Below the pieces are notes generated by a model. That model was not told where the DNA came from. It did no database searches and saw nothing but the letters and a program-made list of their open reading frames with translations. The position numbers and the translations under genes were made by a program. From Paenibacillus lactis (lineage in GTDB: Bacteria > Bacillota > Bacilli > Paenibacillales > Paenibacillaceae): a stretch of 64,000 nt of DNA. Shown here piece by piece: positions 37,810 through 45,579 of the stretch (within the stretch, counting starts at the first letter, position 1; each line of letters begins with the position of its first letter). The stretch covers positions 62,001-126,000 of the forward strand of contig NZ_JAGGKI010000009.1 in the NCBI RefSeq assembly GCF_017873605.1, read 5' to 3'.

Positions 37810-38033
37810 TGTGATTTACCTCCAAATATTGGTACGGCTACTTAAGCAATCGGTATCTCCCTATCTTTTTTTATATCATATTCGCCGTCGTGATTAAAAC
37901 TGTCCGGGGCTTTTTTGGAGAAAGTTCCAAAAACGAATGGACATGCCGTGAATCATCCCAAATGATTGTTCAGGCCCGATTTCGGGTATTGTCATACAAG
38001 AAGCATTTCATCAGATCGAGAGGAGCGACTATC

Positions 38034-38588
38034 ATGAATGCCAAGACGAAACAACAATATGAGCAATTGAAGCAGCGCATGCTTCAGGACAAAGCGCGTC
38101 TGGAGCAACAGCTCTCCGATCCGGATTCCGTATCCGGGGAATCCCTTCGGGATTCTACCGGCGAGCTCAGTGCCGCCGACAATCACCCGGCCGACACCGG
38201 AACCGAAGTGTTCGAACGCGGACGCGATCTGGCCATCGAGGAATCGCAGCACATGGAGCTGGAACAAATCAATGCAGCCTTGGCTCGTATGGAACGCGGC
38301 GAGTATGGGCATTGCACCGTATGCGGCCAAGAGATCCCGCTTCAACGGCTGGAAGCAGTGCCTTACACGGCCTACTGCATCGACCATGCACCGAATCGGG
38401 CATTATCGGATGACCGCCCGGTTGAAGAGGATGTCATGACAGCTCCGCCATCAGGCGCAGGCATCAACCGGCAGCGTATGAGCGGCAGGTTTGATGACGC
38501 CGATGCTTGGGACGCCGTGAACGATTACGGCACGTCCACTTCGCCGGCCATGTCCGTAAAACCCGGACAAGACGATTACAAGAACTAG
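38034..38588 (+). CDS. TraR/DksA-type zinc-finger protein (YteA-like)
   Basis: A 184-aa protein. The N-terminal half is a charged coiled coil (QYEQLKQRMLQDKARLEQQL). The C4-like DksA zinc finger lies at about 95-125 (YGHCTVCGQEIPLQRLEAV, then YCIDHA). The fourth zinc ligand is replaced by the Asp-His pair, as in Bacillus YteA. ATG 38034 has GAGAGGAG upstream; an in-frame start at 37890 lacks one. YteA-family proteins are often sporulation-associated; the role is unknown. Confidence 0.85.
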   Translation: MNAKTKQQYEQLKQRMLQDKARLEQQLSDPDSVSGESLRDSTGELSAADNHPADTGTEVFERGRDLAIEESQHMELEQINAALARMERGEYGHCTVCGQEIPLQRLEAVPYTAYCIDHAPNRALSDDRPVEEDVMTAPPSGAGINRQRMSGRFDDADAWDAVNDYGTSTSPAMSVKPGQDDYKN

Positions 38589-38618
38589 GTTATGCCGATC
38601 TTTCCCGCATTAGAAGAC

Positions 38619-38657
38619 AAAGCTGACACCTGCACGGTCTACAGGTGCCAGCTTTTG
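38619..38657. terminator. Bidirectional terminator (yteA-like / ArsR-type gene)
   Basis: AAAGCTGACACCTG pairs with CAGGTGCCAGCTTTT (one mismatch). It sits between convergent genes, and the right side ends in TTTT. Confidence 0.8.
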
Positions 38658-38669
38658 TGCTGTGGTATA

Positions 38670-39233
38670 TTACTCAATGGAACGGATATTCGTGGCAAAA
38701 AACTCGTATTCTTGATCCGCTTCGCTGCGTTTATTTTTATAAGGCTCCAGCAGCTTATCCAGCTCCTTGAACAGATTTCTGGCCTCATCTTCGGTCATAT
38801 ACAGCGTCGTATTCGTCAGCATCGAAGTTGACTCTTCATCGTTGTTGAGGTATTTAAAGAACCGCTCCCTGTTCTGATTGAACAGCTCCGACAGCAGCTT
38901 ATTGGTCTCGGAGCGGATCAGCTCCTTGATGACCGGCTCTTCCGTATCGTTGCCGCGCTTGATCCGGATCGCACCAGCAAATGGCTCGTAGTATTTTGCA
39001 ATGATACCATTAATCTCTTTGGTCGAGACAATCTTGACCAGCTCGATTTTCTCCAGCTTTTTCATATGATAATGAACTTTGGCGGGCACATCCCCCATCC
39101 GGTCCGCTACTTCCTTAACGGTGGCCGGACGGCCCATTTTGTTAAGTACGTTCAAAATTTGGAGTCGATATGGATCCGAATATATTTTTATTTCTTCCAG
39201 TGTCGTCAAATCCTTACTCTCCACACCGAACAC
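38670..39233 (-). CDS. ArsR-type winged-helix transcriptional regulator
   Basis: A 187-aa protein with an N-terminal ArsR/HTH_20-like winged helix (YSDPYRLQILNVLNKMG, then VHYHMKKLEKIELVKIV) and a C-terminal helical domain of about 100 residues. No CxC metal site is present, so a metal sensor is unlikely. It lies 82 bp downstream of the MFS gene at 39316 on the same strand. A likely role is control of that transporter, possibly through the repeats at 40666-40770. Confidence 0.8.
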   Translation of the reverse strand: MFGVESKDLTTLEEIKIYSDPYRLQILNVLNKMGRPATVKEVADRMGDVPAKVHYHMKKLEKIELVKIVSTKEINGIIAKYYEPFAGAIRIKRGNDTEEPVIKELIRSETNKLLSELFNQNRERFFKYLNNDEESTSMLTNTTLYMTEDEARNLFKELDKLLEPYKNKRSEADQEYEFFATNIRSIE

Positions 39234-39315
39234 CTCAGCTTTGCAAATTTCGTTCCTCTCATTATAGGCCTAGAAGCTCGAAATTACAAAGCGTGTCATT
39301 CATTTAGATCGTCAC

Positions 39316-40593
39316 CTAGATCGCACGGAAGCTCTTCTTGCGGAGCAGAAACATGACGGGCAGCATCATGACGATCCCCATAATCATAAACAAGATTGGG
39401 GGCGGTTGGTGCTCCGCTATGACCCCTGTGATAAAGCTGCCGACAGGAATGGCTGCCGTACACAGTACCGACATCAGCGCACCGACTCTCCCAAGGAGGG
39501 CTTTCGGCGTCACTTCCATGATGTAAGTCGAGATGGGAGTATTTAAGATGGTTACGGCAACGCCCGCCAGGAACATACATCCAGCAGCCGCTTCGAGCCG
39601 AAATGCCGGCAGATTGCCCGGGATGCCTAATGCGAAGTAGCTAAGGCCAAGCAGAATGGAGCCTGCTATGATCAATGTGCTCTTTTTGAAAGACTTGCCG
39701 TAGCGTCCCATCCAGATGCCGCAGCAGACCATCCCGATCAGAAGAGAACTCCCCAATACGCTCATTCCCCCTGCGCCTACCCCCAGCGTTTCTTTGACGT
39801 ACACGGGCTGCAGCACGTTCAAGGGTGCAAGACAGAAATTGTTGATCATTGCAAGCACCGTTGTGATGAGAAGCAAAGCGTGCTGTTTGACGAAGGCAAG
39901 CGCTTCCCGGATATCACCGATCACTGACCTCTTCGCCGGTTCAGTAACCGCAGGACTTCCGCTTATCTCTGCTGCTGCCTCAGCGGCTTCCGGATTCGGC
40001 ATGAATGCGATGATCAACGCCGCGAAGATAAAAGTACAAGCATCGATCAAGATGGTTCCCGAAATTCCGATCAGGGCGATGAGGGCCCCCGCTGCGGATA
40101 ATCCGATTAACTCGGCGCTGCGGCTGATCGATGTGGAGAAGGAGTTGCCGGTCATCAGCTTATCATGAGGAAGCAGTCTCGGCACGATCGACATTTCCGC
40201 GGGTCTTGAAAAGCATTCCAGCGTGGAGTTGATAAACGTAATGAAGAACAAATGCCACACTTCAAGGAGTCCGAAGGCAAATAGAACCGCTGTAATGGAC
40301 ACCATGATACCACGTCCCAGATAAATCACGATGAGTACACGCTTCTTCACCCATCGATCGACGAATGTTCCGGTAAACAGACTGAACAGCAGCCCGGGCA
40401 CAAAATTAAAAGCAAACAACGACCCCATTAAGAGCTCCGATCCTGTCAGCATATAGACCATCCAGCTGTATGCGATGGAATCCAACGAATCACCAAATCG
40501 CGTAACCGCTTGGGCGGTCAAATACAACAGATACGGCCTATGGCTCAGAAGCTGGCTGAATCCTCTCTTTTCTAACACGGCGGCATTTTGCAT
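39316..40593 (-). CDS. MFS transporter (drug efflux-like)
   Basis: A 425-aa, 12-helix major facilitator of the MFS_3/enterobactin exporter-like group (YLTAQAVTRFGDSLDSIAYSWMVY, then TFVDRWVKKRVLIVIYLGRG). A central Ala/Glu/Ser-rich loop lies around residue 205. ATG 40593 has GAGGAG upstream. It is probably the first gene of a two-gene unit with the ArsR-type regulator. The substrate is unknown; relatives are macrolide or multidrug exporters. Confidence 0.85.
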   Translation of the reverse strand: MQNAAVLEKRGFSQLLSHRPYLLYLTAQAVTRFGDSLDSIAYSWMVYMLTGSELLMGSLFAFNFVPGLLFSLFTGTFVDRWVKKRVLIVIYLGRGIMVSITAVLFAFGLLEVWHLFFITFINSTLECFSRPAEMSIVPRLLPHDKLMTGNSFSTSISRSAELIGLSAAGALIALIGISGTILIDACTFIFAALIIAFMPNPEAAEAAAEISGSPAVTEPAKRSVIGDIREALAFVKQHALLLITTVLAMINNFCLAPLNVLQPVYVKETLGVGAGGMSVLGSSLLIGMVCCGIWMGRYGKSFKKSTLIIAGSILLGLSYFALGIPGNLPAFRLEAAAGCMFLAGVAVTILNTPISTYIMEVTPKALLGRVGALMSVLCTAAIPVGSFITGVIAEHQPPPILFMIMGIVMMLPVMFLLRKKSFRAI

Positions 40594-40665
40594 ACTTTTT
40601 CTCCTCTTCGATTTCGATTTGATAACTTCCCTTTTAAATCAGGCACCGTAAAAATCTTTAACATG

Positions 40666-40770
40666 GACAAGAAATTCCTTTTAAAGGCACCAGAAAATCC
40701 TTTTAAAACACAAGAAATCTTTTTAAAAGCACAAGAAAATCCTTTTAAAAGCAAAATAATCGCTTTAATG
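40666..40770. repeat. 21-22-bp imperfect tandem repeats upstream of the MFS gene
   Basis: Four to five imperfect copies with the plus-strand core ACAAGAAAATCCTTTTAAAA recur at 21-22-bp spacing, each containing the palindromic TTTTAAAA. Two helical turns per unit and a position 75-175 bp upstream of the MFS start suggest an operator array. Read on the minus strand the repeats form an open frame with a heptad repeat, but nothing supports translation. Confidence 0.75.
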
Positions 40771-40772
40771 GC

Positions 40773-40813
40773 AACGTTAAAAATTTTGGATTCGTTAAAA
40801 TATTTTTAACGTT
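40773..40813. promoter_or_regulatory. Perfect 12-bp inverted repeat
   Basis: AACGTTAAAAAT (40773-40784) is matched by ATTTTTAACGTT (40802-40813) with 17 bp between. It adjoins the 21-22-bp repeats upstream of the MFS gene and looks like a binding site for a dimeric regulator. Confidence 0.6.
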
Positions 40814-40852
40814 AAGTTTATTTTATCGATTGTGGAGAAGAATGCAATAGGC

Positions 40853-40882
40853 AAAAAAAATAAACCGCCAATGCAGCGGTTT
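40853..40882 (-). terminator. Terminator of the Gfo/Idh gene
   Basis: AAACCGC pairs with GCGGTTT over a 7-base loop and TATTTTTTTT follows on the minus strand. Confidence 0.85.
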
Positions 40883-40901
40883 AAGAATGTAAATCTATTG
40901 A

Positions 40902-41933
40902 TTATATATGGAATGGCTTGTCCTCTACCGGCGGGATTTCGATACGCGACGACGTTCGCGCGGAACGAAGGCAGGCCTCAATCGCCCGGATGTTCCTTAT
41001 TGAATCGTCAGGTCCATAAGGCAATGGCCTACCGTCCATAACCGCGGCAGCCATGGCATCCGCCTGCAGCGCAAAATGGTTGTATATGCCGACCTTCTCT
41101 TCCCGGCTCCCCTTCGGGGTATGAATGCAGATTTGGGACATATGCTCCATGCGTTCCCATCCGAATGCGCAAGGAAGCTCAATTCTTCCTTCGGTTCCCG
41201 AGATCTCAAGCGAACATCTGGAATACGTCCACATCCCGCATTCGAAGGTCAGCCCAAGCCCGCTTCCAAACTCCATCATGCCATGCACCATCATATCCAC
41301 GCCGTCATGCTCTTCGGAGAAAAATGCGTGGGCCGTCACGGCCCGAGGCTCCTGGCCATAGATCATTCGGGCAGCCGAAATCGGATAGCACCCCACATCG
41401 TAAATCGAGCCTCCGCCCATTTCTTGGCTGTAGCGGACATTTCCTTTATCACTCGCATTATTGAAAGTAAATGAGCCGTGGATGCCTCTAAGCTCACCGA
41501 TTTCACCGCTCTCAATTATTTCGCGTACACGTGCATGCTTCGGGTGATAGCGGTACATGAACGCTTCAGCAAACAGAACATCATGGGCTTTGGCCACCTC
41601 CGCCATTTCCCTGACATCCGCTTCAGTCAATGCAGCCGGCTTCTCGCAGAGCACATGCTTTCCTGCCTCAGCAGCTTTAATGCTCCATATCTTATGAAGG
41701 TGATTGGGCAGCGGAATGTAAACCGCGTCAATATCGGGGTCATGCAGAAGCTCGTCGTAGGAACCGTAATGTCGATCAATATGATAGCGCTTGGCGAGCT
41801 CGGCCGCCTTCTCTTTATTGCGGCTTGCGACCGCTTTCACCTCACAGCGTTCCGATTTCAGGATGCCAGGTATCATGGCATTTCGTGCAATCCGAGCGGT
41901 GCTCATAATTCCGAATCGCAATTTCCTGCTCAT
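40902..41933 (-). CDS. Gfo/Idh/MocA-family oxidoreductase
   Basis: A 343-aa NAD(P)-dependent sugar or polyol dehydrogenase-like protein. The N-terminal Rossmann fold begins RFGIMSTARIARNAMIPGI, the EKP motif is in GKHVLCEKPAALT, and the C-terminal domain contains GGGSIYDVGCYPISAARMI, with the catalytic Asp/Tyr region of the family. The first glycine motif is GIMSTARIA rather than GxGxxG, as in the dihydrodiol dehydrogenase-like branch. ATG 41933 has AAGGAGG upstream. Substrate unknown. Confidence 0.87.
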   Translation of the reverse strand: MSRKLRFGIMSTARIARNAMIPGILKSERCEVKAVASRNKEKAAELAKRYHIDRHYGSYDELLHDPDIDAVYIPLPNHLHKIWSIKAAEAGKHVLCEKPAALTEADVREMAEVAKAHDVLFAEAFMYRYHPKHARVREIIESGEIGELRGIHGSFTFNNASDKGNVRYSQEMGGGSIYDVGCYPISAARMIYGQEPRAVTAHAFFSEEHDGVDMMVHGMMEFGSGLGLTFECGMWTYSRCSLEISGTEGRIELPCAFGWERMEHMSQICIHTPKGSREEKVGIYNHFALQADAMAAAVMDGRPLPYGPDDSIRNIRAIEACLRSARTSSRIEIPPVEDKPFHI

Positions 41934-41979
41934 ATGGCCATTCCTCCTTCGGATCATCGTTGATGTTCGTGACTATTGA

Positions 41980-42342
41980 CTATCCAAAATTATCGCTGAC
42001 CGCTTTATGAAGAATTCCCAGGCATCGATCCAGATCTTGTTTGACCTGCTTTTTATACAGCTTGGCCTTCTCGACTCCTTCGTCGGTGAAATGGTAGAGC
42101 ACGATTTCTTGAAAATCGACACGCGGATCATTGCCCTTCAGCTGCTTCGTGCGATACAGCACGCCTTCTTGTACAAGCTCATGCAGTGCACGGTAGATTT
42201 CGCTCTGCGGCGGCGAATAGCCATGATCCTTAAATTGCTGGCGCAGCTCCTCCAGCATCTGATATCCGTATCCCCGCTGCTGCTCAACCATCGTAATAAG
42301 ATAAACCTTGATAAAAGCACGCTGCGCGATCATAAAAGCCAT
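41980..42342 (-). CDS. rtp: Replication terminator protein (RTP) homologue
   Basis: A 120-aa winged-helix protein that matches Bacillus subtilis RTP along almost its whole length. Shared stretches include QRAFIKVYLITMVEQQRGYG (RTP: QRAFLKLYMITMTEQERLYG), EIYRALHELVQEGVL, FQEIVLYHF, KLYKKQVKQDLDRC and the C-terminal ALSDNF-like AVSDNFG. RTP dimers bind Ter sites and block forks at the terminus. The fold is shared with PadR regulators, and automatic annotation may call it that, but the C-terminal dimerisation helix is RTP-like. No convincing B. subtilis-type Ter site was found nearby. ATG 42342 has AAGGAGG. It lies 46 bp upstream of the Gfo/Idh gene. Confidence 0.75.
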   Translation of the reverse strand: MAFMIAQRAFIKVYLITMVEQQRGYGYQMLEELRQQFKDHGYSPPQSEIYRALHELVQEGVLYRTKQLKGNDPRVDFQEIVLYHFTDEGVEKAKLYKKQVKQDLDRCLGILHKAVSDNFG

Positions 42343-42380
42343 TCGAATGCCTCCTTACTGTCCGGTTCTCTTCCCGTTTG

Positions 42381-42432
42381 TTAAGATATCAGAAAGTATA
42401 AGCTTCGAAGGATCTGCTGCCTGATATCTCAA
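42381..42432. promoter_or_regulatory. Inverted repeat upstream of the rtp homologue
   Basis: TTAAGATATCAG (42381-42392) faces CTGATATCTCAA (42421-42432), 11 of 12 positions matching, with 28 bp between. It lies 39-90 bp upstream of the rtp-like start codon. In Bacillus subtilis a pair of inverted Ter sites lies upstream of rtp and autoregulates it. This repeat has the right place but not the known sequence. Confidence 0.5.
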
Positions 42433-42493
42433 GAAAAACCACCGCTAAACGCGGTCTGTCTACATTGAGAGTACCTCGATAGACGTTTTTCTT
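42431..42493. other. Segment able to fold as a three-way junction
   Basis: A perfect 9-bp closing helix, AAGAAAAAC (42431-42439) with GTTTTTCTT (42485-42493), encloses two hairpins: ACCGC/GCGGT (42441-42455) and GTCTA/TAGAC (42458-42484, with a small inner GAG/CTC). On the minus strand it would be in the leader of the rtp homologue. No riboswitch or ribozyme family was recognised. Confidence 0.45.
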
Positions 42494-42924
42494 ATTTTCC
42501 ATTATAACCCACAGTTTCCCAGTCTGCACAATAGGAGGCATCCCCTTCTTTTAACCAAAATAAGGTGGATTGAAACGTGTTGAGTAGGTATTGGGGAGGG
42601 CTGATGCGAGGATGTAATTTGTGCATCTCACTATTGCGAATTTTTCATATGTTGAAATTATTATTGTTCGCATTTAGATCGGTAGTTCGGACCAGGTTGG
42701 TTCTCGCGTCACAGACATCGTCTGCTTGCTTGTTTGCATGTTAACTTGGTAGCTGGATAGGTCATGGTTTGTCTTCAATTTGCTTGCTCGGTTGCTTATT
42801 ATCTTGCTTGGTTGCTTAATTAATGGTTGGTCGAGCAAGCAGGTAGTTCGGTACTTGGTTGGTTGGTGCGCTGGGGGCCGTTGGCCGAGGTAAGCAAGGC
42901 CAGGTTTGAGACTTGTGGGAACCG

Positions 42925-43350
42925 TAGGGGCGTTGGCGCCGTGGGCACCCCGGAACGGCAAACAAGTCCCCAAAAGGGACTTGTAGGAGCCGTGGGCGCC
43001 ACGAAACGGCAAACAAGTCCCTAAAAGGGACTTGTGAGCGCCCTGGGCGCGCCGGAACGGCAAAACAAGTCCCAAAAAAGGGACTTGTAGGGGCCGTTTG
43101 CGCCACGAAACGGCAAACAAGTCCCCAAAAGGCACTTGTAGGGGCCGTTTGCGCCACGAAACGGCAAACAAGTCCCCAAAAGGCACTTGTAGGGGCCGTT
43201 TGCGCCACGAAACGGCAAACAAGTCCCTAAAAGGGACTTGTGAGCGCCCTGGGCGCCGCGGAACGGCAAACAAGTCCCTTAGAAGGACTTGTGGGCGCCG
43301 TGGGCGCCACGGAACGGCAAACAAGTCCCTAAAAGGAACTTGTGAGCGAC
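42925..43350. repeat. Array of about eight 51-bp tandem repeats, each with a hairpin
   Basis: The block ACAAGTCC recurs at 42962, 43013, 43065, 43117, 43168, 43219, 43270 and 43321, spacings of 51 or 52 bp. Each unit contains the palindrome ACAAGTCCC-N4/5-GGGACTTGT and a GC-rich link with GGGCGCC and AACGGCAAA. Because 51 is a multiple of three and the unit lacks stops, several frames stay open through the array, but no ribosome binding site or family supports a gene. It lies in a 1.1-kb intergenic region (42343-43454) otherwise empty apart from low-complexity TTGCTTGGTTGC-like sequence at 42720-42870. Confidence 0.9.
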
Positions 43351-43454
43351 GTTGGGTTGGGGCAGCGCAGGTGGCGCCCCGCAGGTGCGCTGCCCCCCAG
43401 GCAGTTATTTCTCGTTTTATACGTGTGAGGAACTATATACCACGGGATGCGTAA

Positions 43455-44663
43455 CTAAACGCCGGGGGCTTGCCCAGTCTGAGCATTCGGCTTGAGCTGG
43501 CGCGGCATATCCGGGGGGTGCGGCTGCGAGCGTCCCTTTCTTCCCGACAATCCGACCAGCCATTTTCCAAAAGGCAGCTTCGACAGCACATAGGTAGCCC
43601 CATATGCGGCCGCCGCACTTATGATCCATGAAGCGGCGATTCGAACAGAAGGTGGCGCGTGCAGCAGCAGGCTTTCATCCACGCTGTAGCTGAGACGCAG
43701 TGTCAGCAGGTGCATCAGGTACGCCCCGTATGAGTATAAGCCGATGGAGGTCAGCGACTTGTTGAGCATCTCCCCGCCATATTTACAGATCCAGCAAGCC
43801 GCATCATACATGACGATGATCGAGCTGATCAAAAACAACGCCATTGACGACCGAAGCAAAGACAGCGAATAGAAGGTAATACCGCCTTGTGCCCCCCGGA
43901 TTTCAGACACCGCTTGGATGAGCATCCATCCGAACAAAAAGGCAAAAACGAGCCAGTTCAGCTTCCGGTATCGGCGAATCCATCCCTTCCACTCCTGCTG
44001 ATACAACCCGGCGGCGGCTCCAAGCGTAAAGTAAAAAAAGTAGTATAGCGCATTCCGGTCCGCATAAGTCGTAAACAGCTCGCTCCAAACGGGAATCTGA
44101 AGGCTTCCCATCCACTGGCCGATCTCGCTAATCCCGCTGATGAGCCATAAATACAGCCCTCCCGACAGGAGCAGAAGCAAGAGACCGATGGGGCGGCTCT
44201 CCTGTGCTTTCACGCGAAGGAAGGCTGGACGAAATAATGGATACAGCAGATACATCTGAAACAGCATGATGATGTACCAAAAATGCGAGCTGGATTTCCC
44301 GGTGATCAGAACATAGCCCAGTTGCTTCCAATCCTCCAAAACAAACGGGTTAAATCCCGAATTCATCAAAATTGTAACGACAGTCCACACAGCAAATGGA
44401 ATATAGATATCGCCAAAGCGTTTTTTAATGAAGCGACCATAATGAAGATGTCCACGATCGTTGTAAAATAGCACTAAACCCGTAATAAACACAAACACAG
44501 GGACTGCAAATTTGGTGGCCATGAGCAGAATCGCCATCAAGATGCCGTCATTAGCCGTCATTCCGGGTGCAATCGAATAATGGGCAATCGAGTGTTGAAG
44601 CACGACAGCCAAAAAGGCGATGCCCCGCAATCGTTCAACCTCGGGTATTCGTTCTCTAGCCAT
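43455..44663 (-). CDS. Acyltransferase 3 family membrane protein
   Basis: A 402-aa membrane acyltransferase of the OatA/NodX/WecH type (PF01757). It begins with IPEVERLRGIAFLAVVLQHS, in which the Arg and His are the conserved catalytic-site residues, and has about ten hydrophobic helices ending in a basic Pro-rich tail. Such enzymes O-acetylate cell-wall or exopolysaccharide sugars. ATG 44663 is set by GGGGGGAG upstream; an in-frame start at 44843 would add 60 residues with no support. The 270 bp before it hold only a terminator for the next gene. Confidence 0.85.
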   Translation of the reverse strand: MARERIPEVERLRGIAFLAVVLQHSIAHYSIAPGMTANDGILMAILLMATKFAVPVFVFITGLVLFYNDRGHLHYGRFIKKRFGDIYIPFAVWTVVTILMNSGFNPFVLEDWKQLGYVLITGKSSSHFWYIIMLFQMYLLYPLFRPAFLRVKAQESRPIGLLLLLLSGGLYLWLISGISEIGQWMGSLQIPVWSELFTTYADRNALYYFFYFTLGAAAGLYQQEWKGWIRRYRKLNWLVFAFLFGWMLIQAVSEIRGAQGGITFYSLSLLRSSMALFLISSIIVMYDAACWICKYGGEMLNKSLTSIGLYSYGAYLMHLLTLRLSYSVDESLLLHAPPSVRIAASWIISAAAAYGATYVLSKLPFGKWLVGLSGRKGRSQPHPPDMPRQLKPNAQTGQAPGV

Positions 44664-44856
44664 AGCTGCTCCCCCCAATCCGAATCCGAATTCTTTGCTG
44701 ACCTCATTTATTCTAAGGGAGCGGGTACGTCCGAAGCCAATCCAATAAGTTCCAGATGACTGCCCATCGCATGCCCGCTGCTCGCAGCCTCCCTTGCATA
44801 TCCCGAATATCCGCAAACAACAGCCAATTAAGATGAGCTTCAACCCTTAATTAACA

Positions 44857-44900
44857 TAAAAAACTGTCCACCAGCAGAATAATCCACATAGGGGACAGTT
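44857..44900 (-). terminator. Terminator of the yflT-like gene
   Basis: AACTGTCC pairs with GGACAGTT over a long loop and TTTTTTATG follows on the minus strand, 37 bp past the stop. Confidence 0.65.
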
Positions 44901-44936
44901 CCTTTAACTCACTTCAAGAGATCCTTTCAGTTCACT

Positions 44937-45485
44937 TCATAGATTCGTTCCGCGCGGGGGTAAGGAAGCATCCACCTCGGGACCGGCCTGTCCATATCGA
45001 TCCGCATTCATCGCATCCGAATCACGGAAGATATCGTAAATGCCTGTATTCTCTTGATCGGCATCAACAAGCACCAGAATACGCCCCTCCTCAACATAGG
45101 ACTCGTACTCCCTTGCCTCCTCCTCGGGTATGCCAAGGCCGATAAAGCCGCCGACCAGGCCCCCGGTTCCGGCTCCTACTGCCGCGCCGGTTAACACTGC
45201 GGCAATGGGGCCTGCAGCGAGGATCGGTCCGATGCCCGGGATCGCCAAGGCGCCAAGGCCAGCGAGCAAGCCGGCGGTGCCGCCAAGAATTCCTCCGGTT
45301 GTCGCACCTGCAGCCACACCTTCAGGTGCCATCGTGCCCGTCTGCTCAGCTAATTGGTCCGCGTCCCGTTGGTCCTTCGTAATGATCGAAATCGCATCGC
45401 TCGGAATCCCGTTTCGCTGAAGCCGTTCAATGGCCTGCGCCGCTTCCTGCTCTGACCGAAACACGCCCGCTACTTTTCTCTCCAT
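44937..45485 (-). CDS. General stress protein, YflT-domain with glycine zipper
   Basis: A 182-aa protein. The N-terminal YflT/heat-induced stress domain (VAGVFRSEQEAAQAIERLQRNGI, then ISIITKDQ) is followed by a Gly/Ala-rich hydrophobic stretch at about 55-115 (glycine-zipper motifs GAGTGGLVGGFIGLGI) and an acidic C-terminal segment. Relatives belong to the sigma-B general stress regulon in Bacillus. AAGGAGG precedes ATG 45485. No sigma-B-like promoter was recognised. Confidence 0.82.
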   Translation of the reverse strand: MERKVAGVFRSEQEAAQAIERLQRNGIPSDAISIITKDQRDADQLAEQTGTMAPEGVAAGATTGGILGGTAGLLAGLGALAIPGIGPILAAGPIAAVLTGAAVGAGTGGLVGGFIGLGIPEEEAREYESYVEEGRILVLVDADQENTGIYDIFRDSDAMNADRYGQAGPEVDASLPPRGTNL

Positions 45486-45579
45486 GCCATTGCCTCCTTC
45501 ATCAGGTTATTTTCTTATCATTACCCGATGAACCCGGTAGCCAAACGTCTGACATTTCCGGCTGATGCCTTATGATGCA

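Noticed and set aside
40572..40754. A 60-codon minus-strand frame with heptad repeats upstream of the MFS gene
   Set aside because: It arises from the 21-22-bp DNA repeats, overlaps the MFS start and ribosome binding site, and has no ribosome binding site of its own.
42343..42674. Bacillus subtilis-type Ter sites near the rtp homologue
   Set aside because: No stretch resembles the known ACTAA...TATGTAC core; only an unrelated inverted repeat is present.
42674..43324. A 216-codon minus-strand frame (and others) through the 51-bp repeats, encoding 17-residue repeats
   Set aside because: Openness follows from a stop-free unit whose length is divisible by three; several frames are open at once and none has a ribosome binding site or known fold.
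42925..43350. CRISPR array
   Set aside because: The whole 51-bp unit is repeated, with no unique spacers, and no cas genes are nearby.
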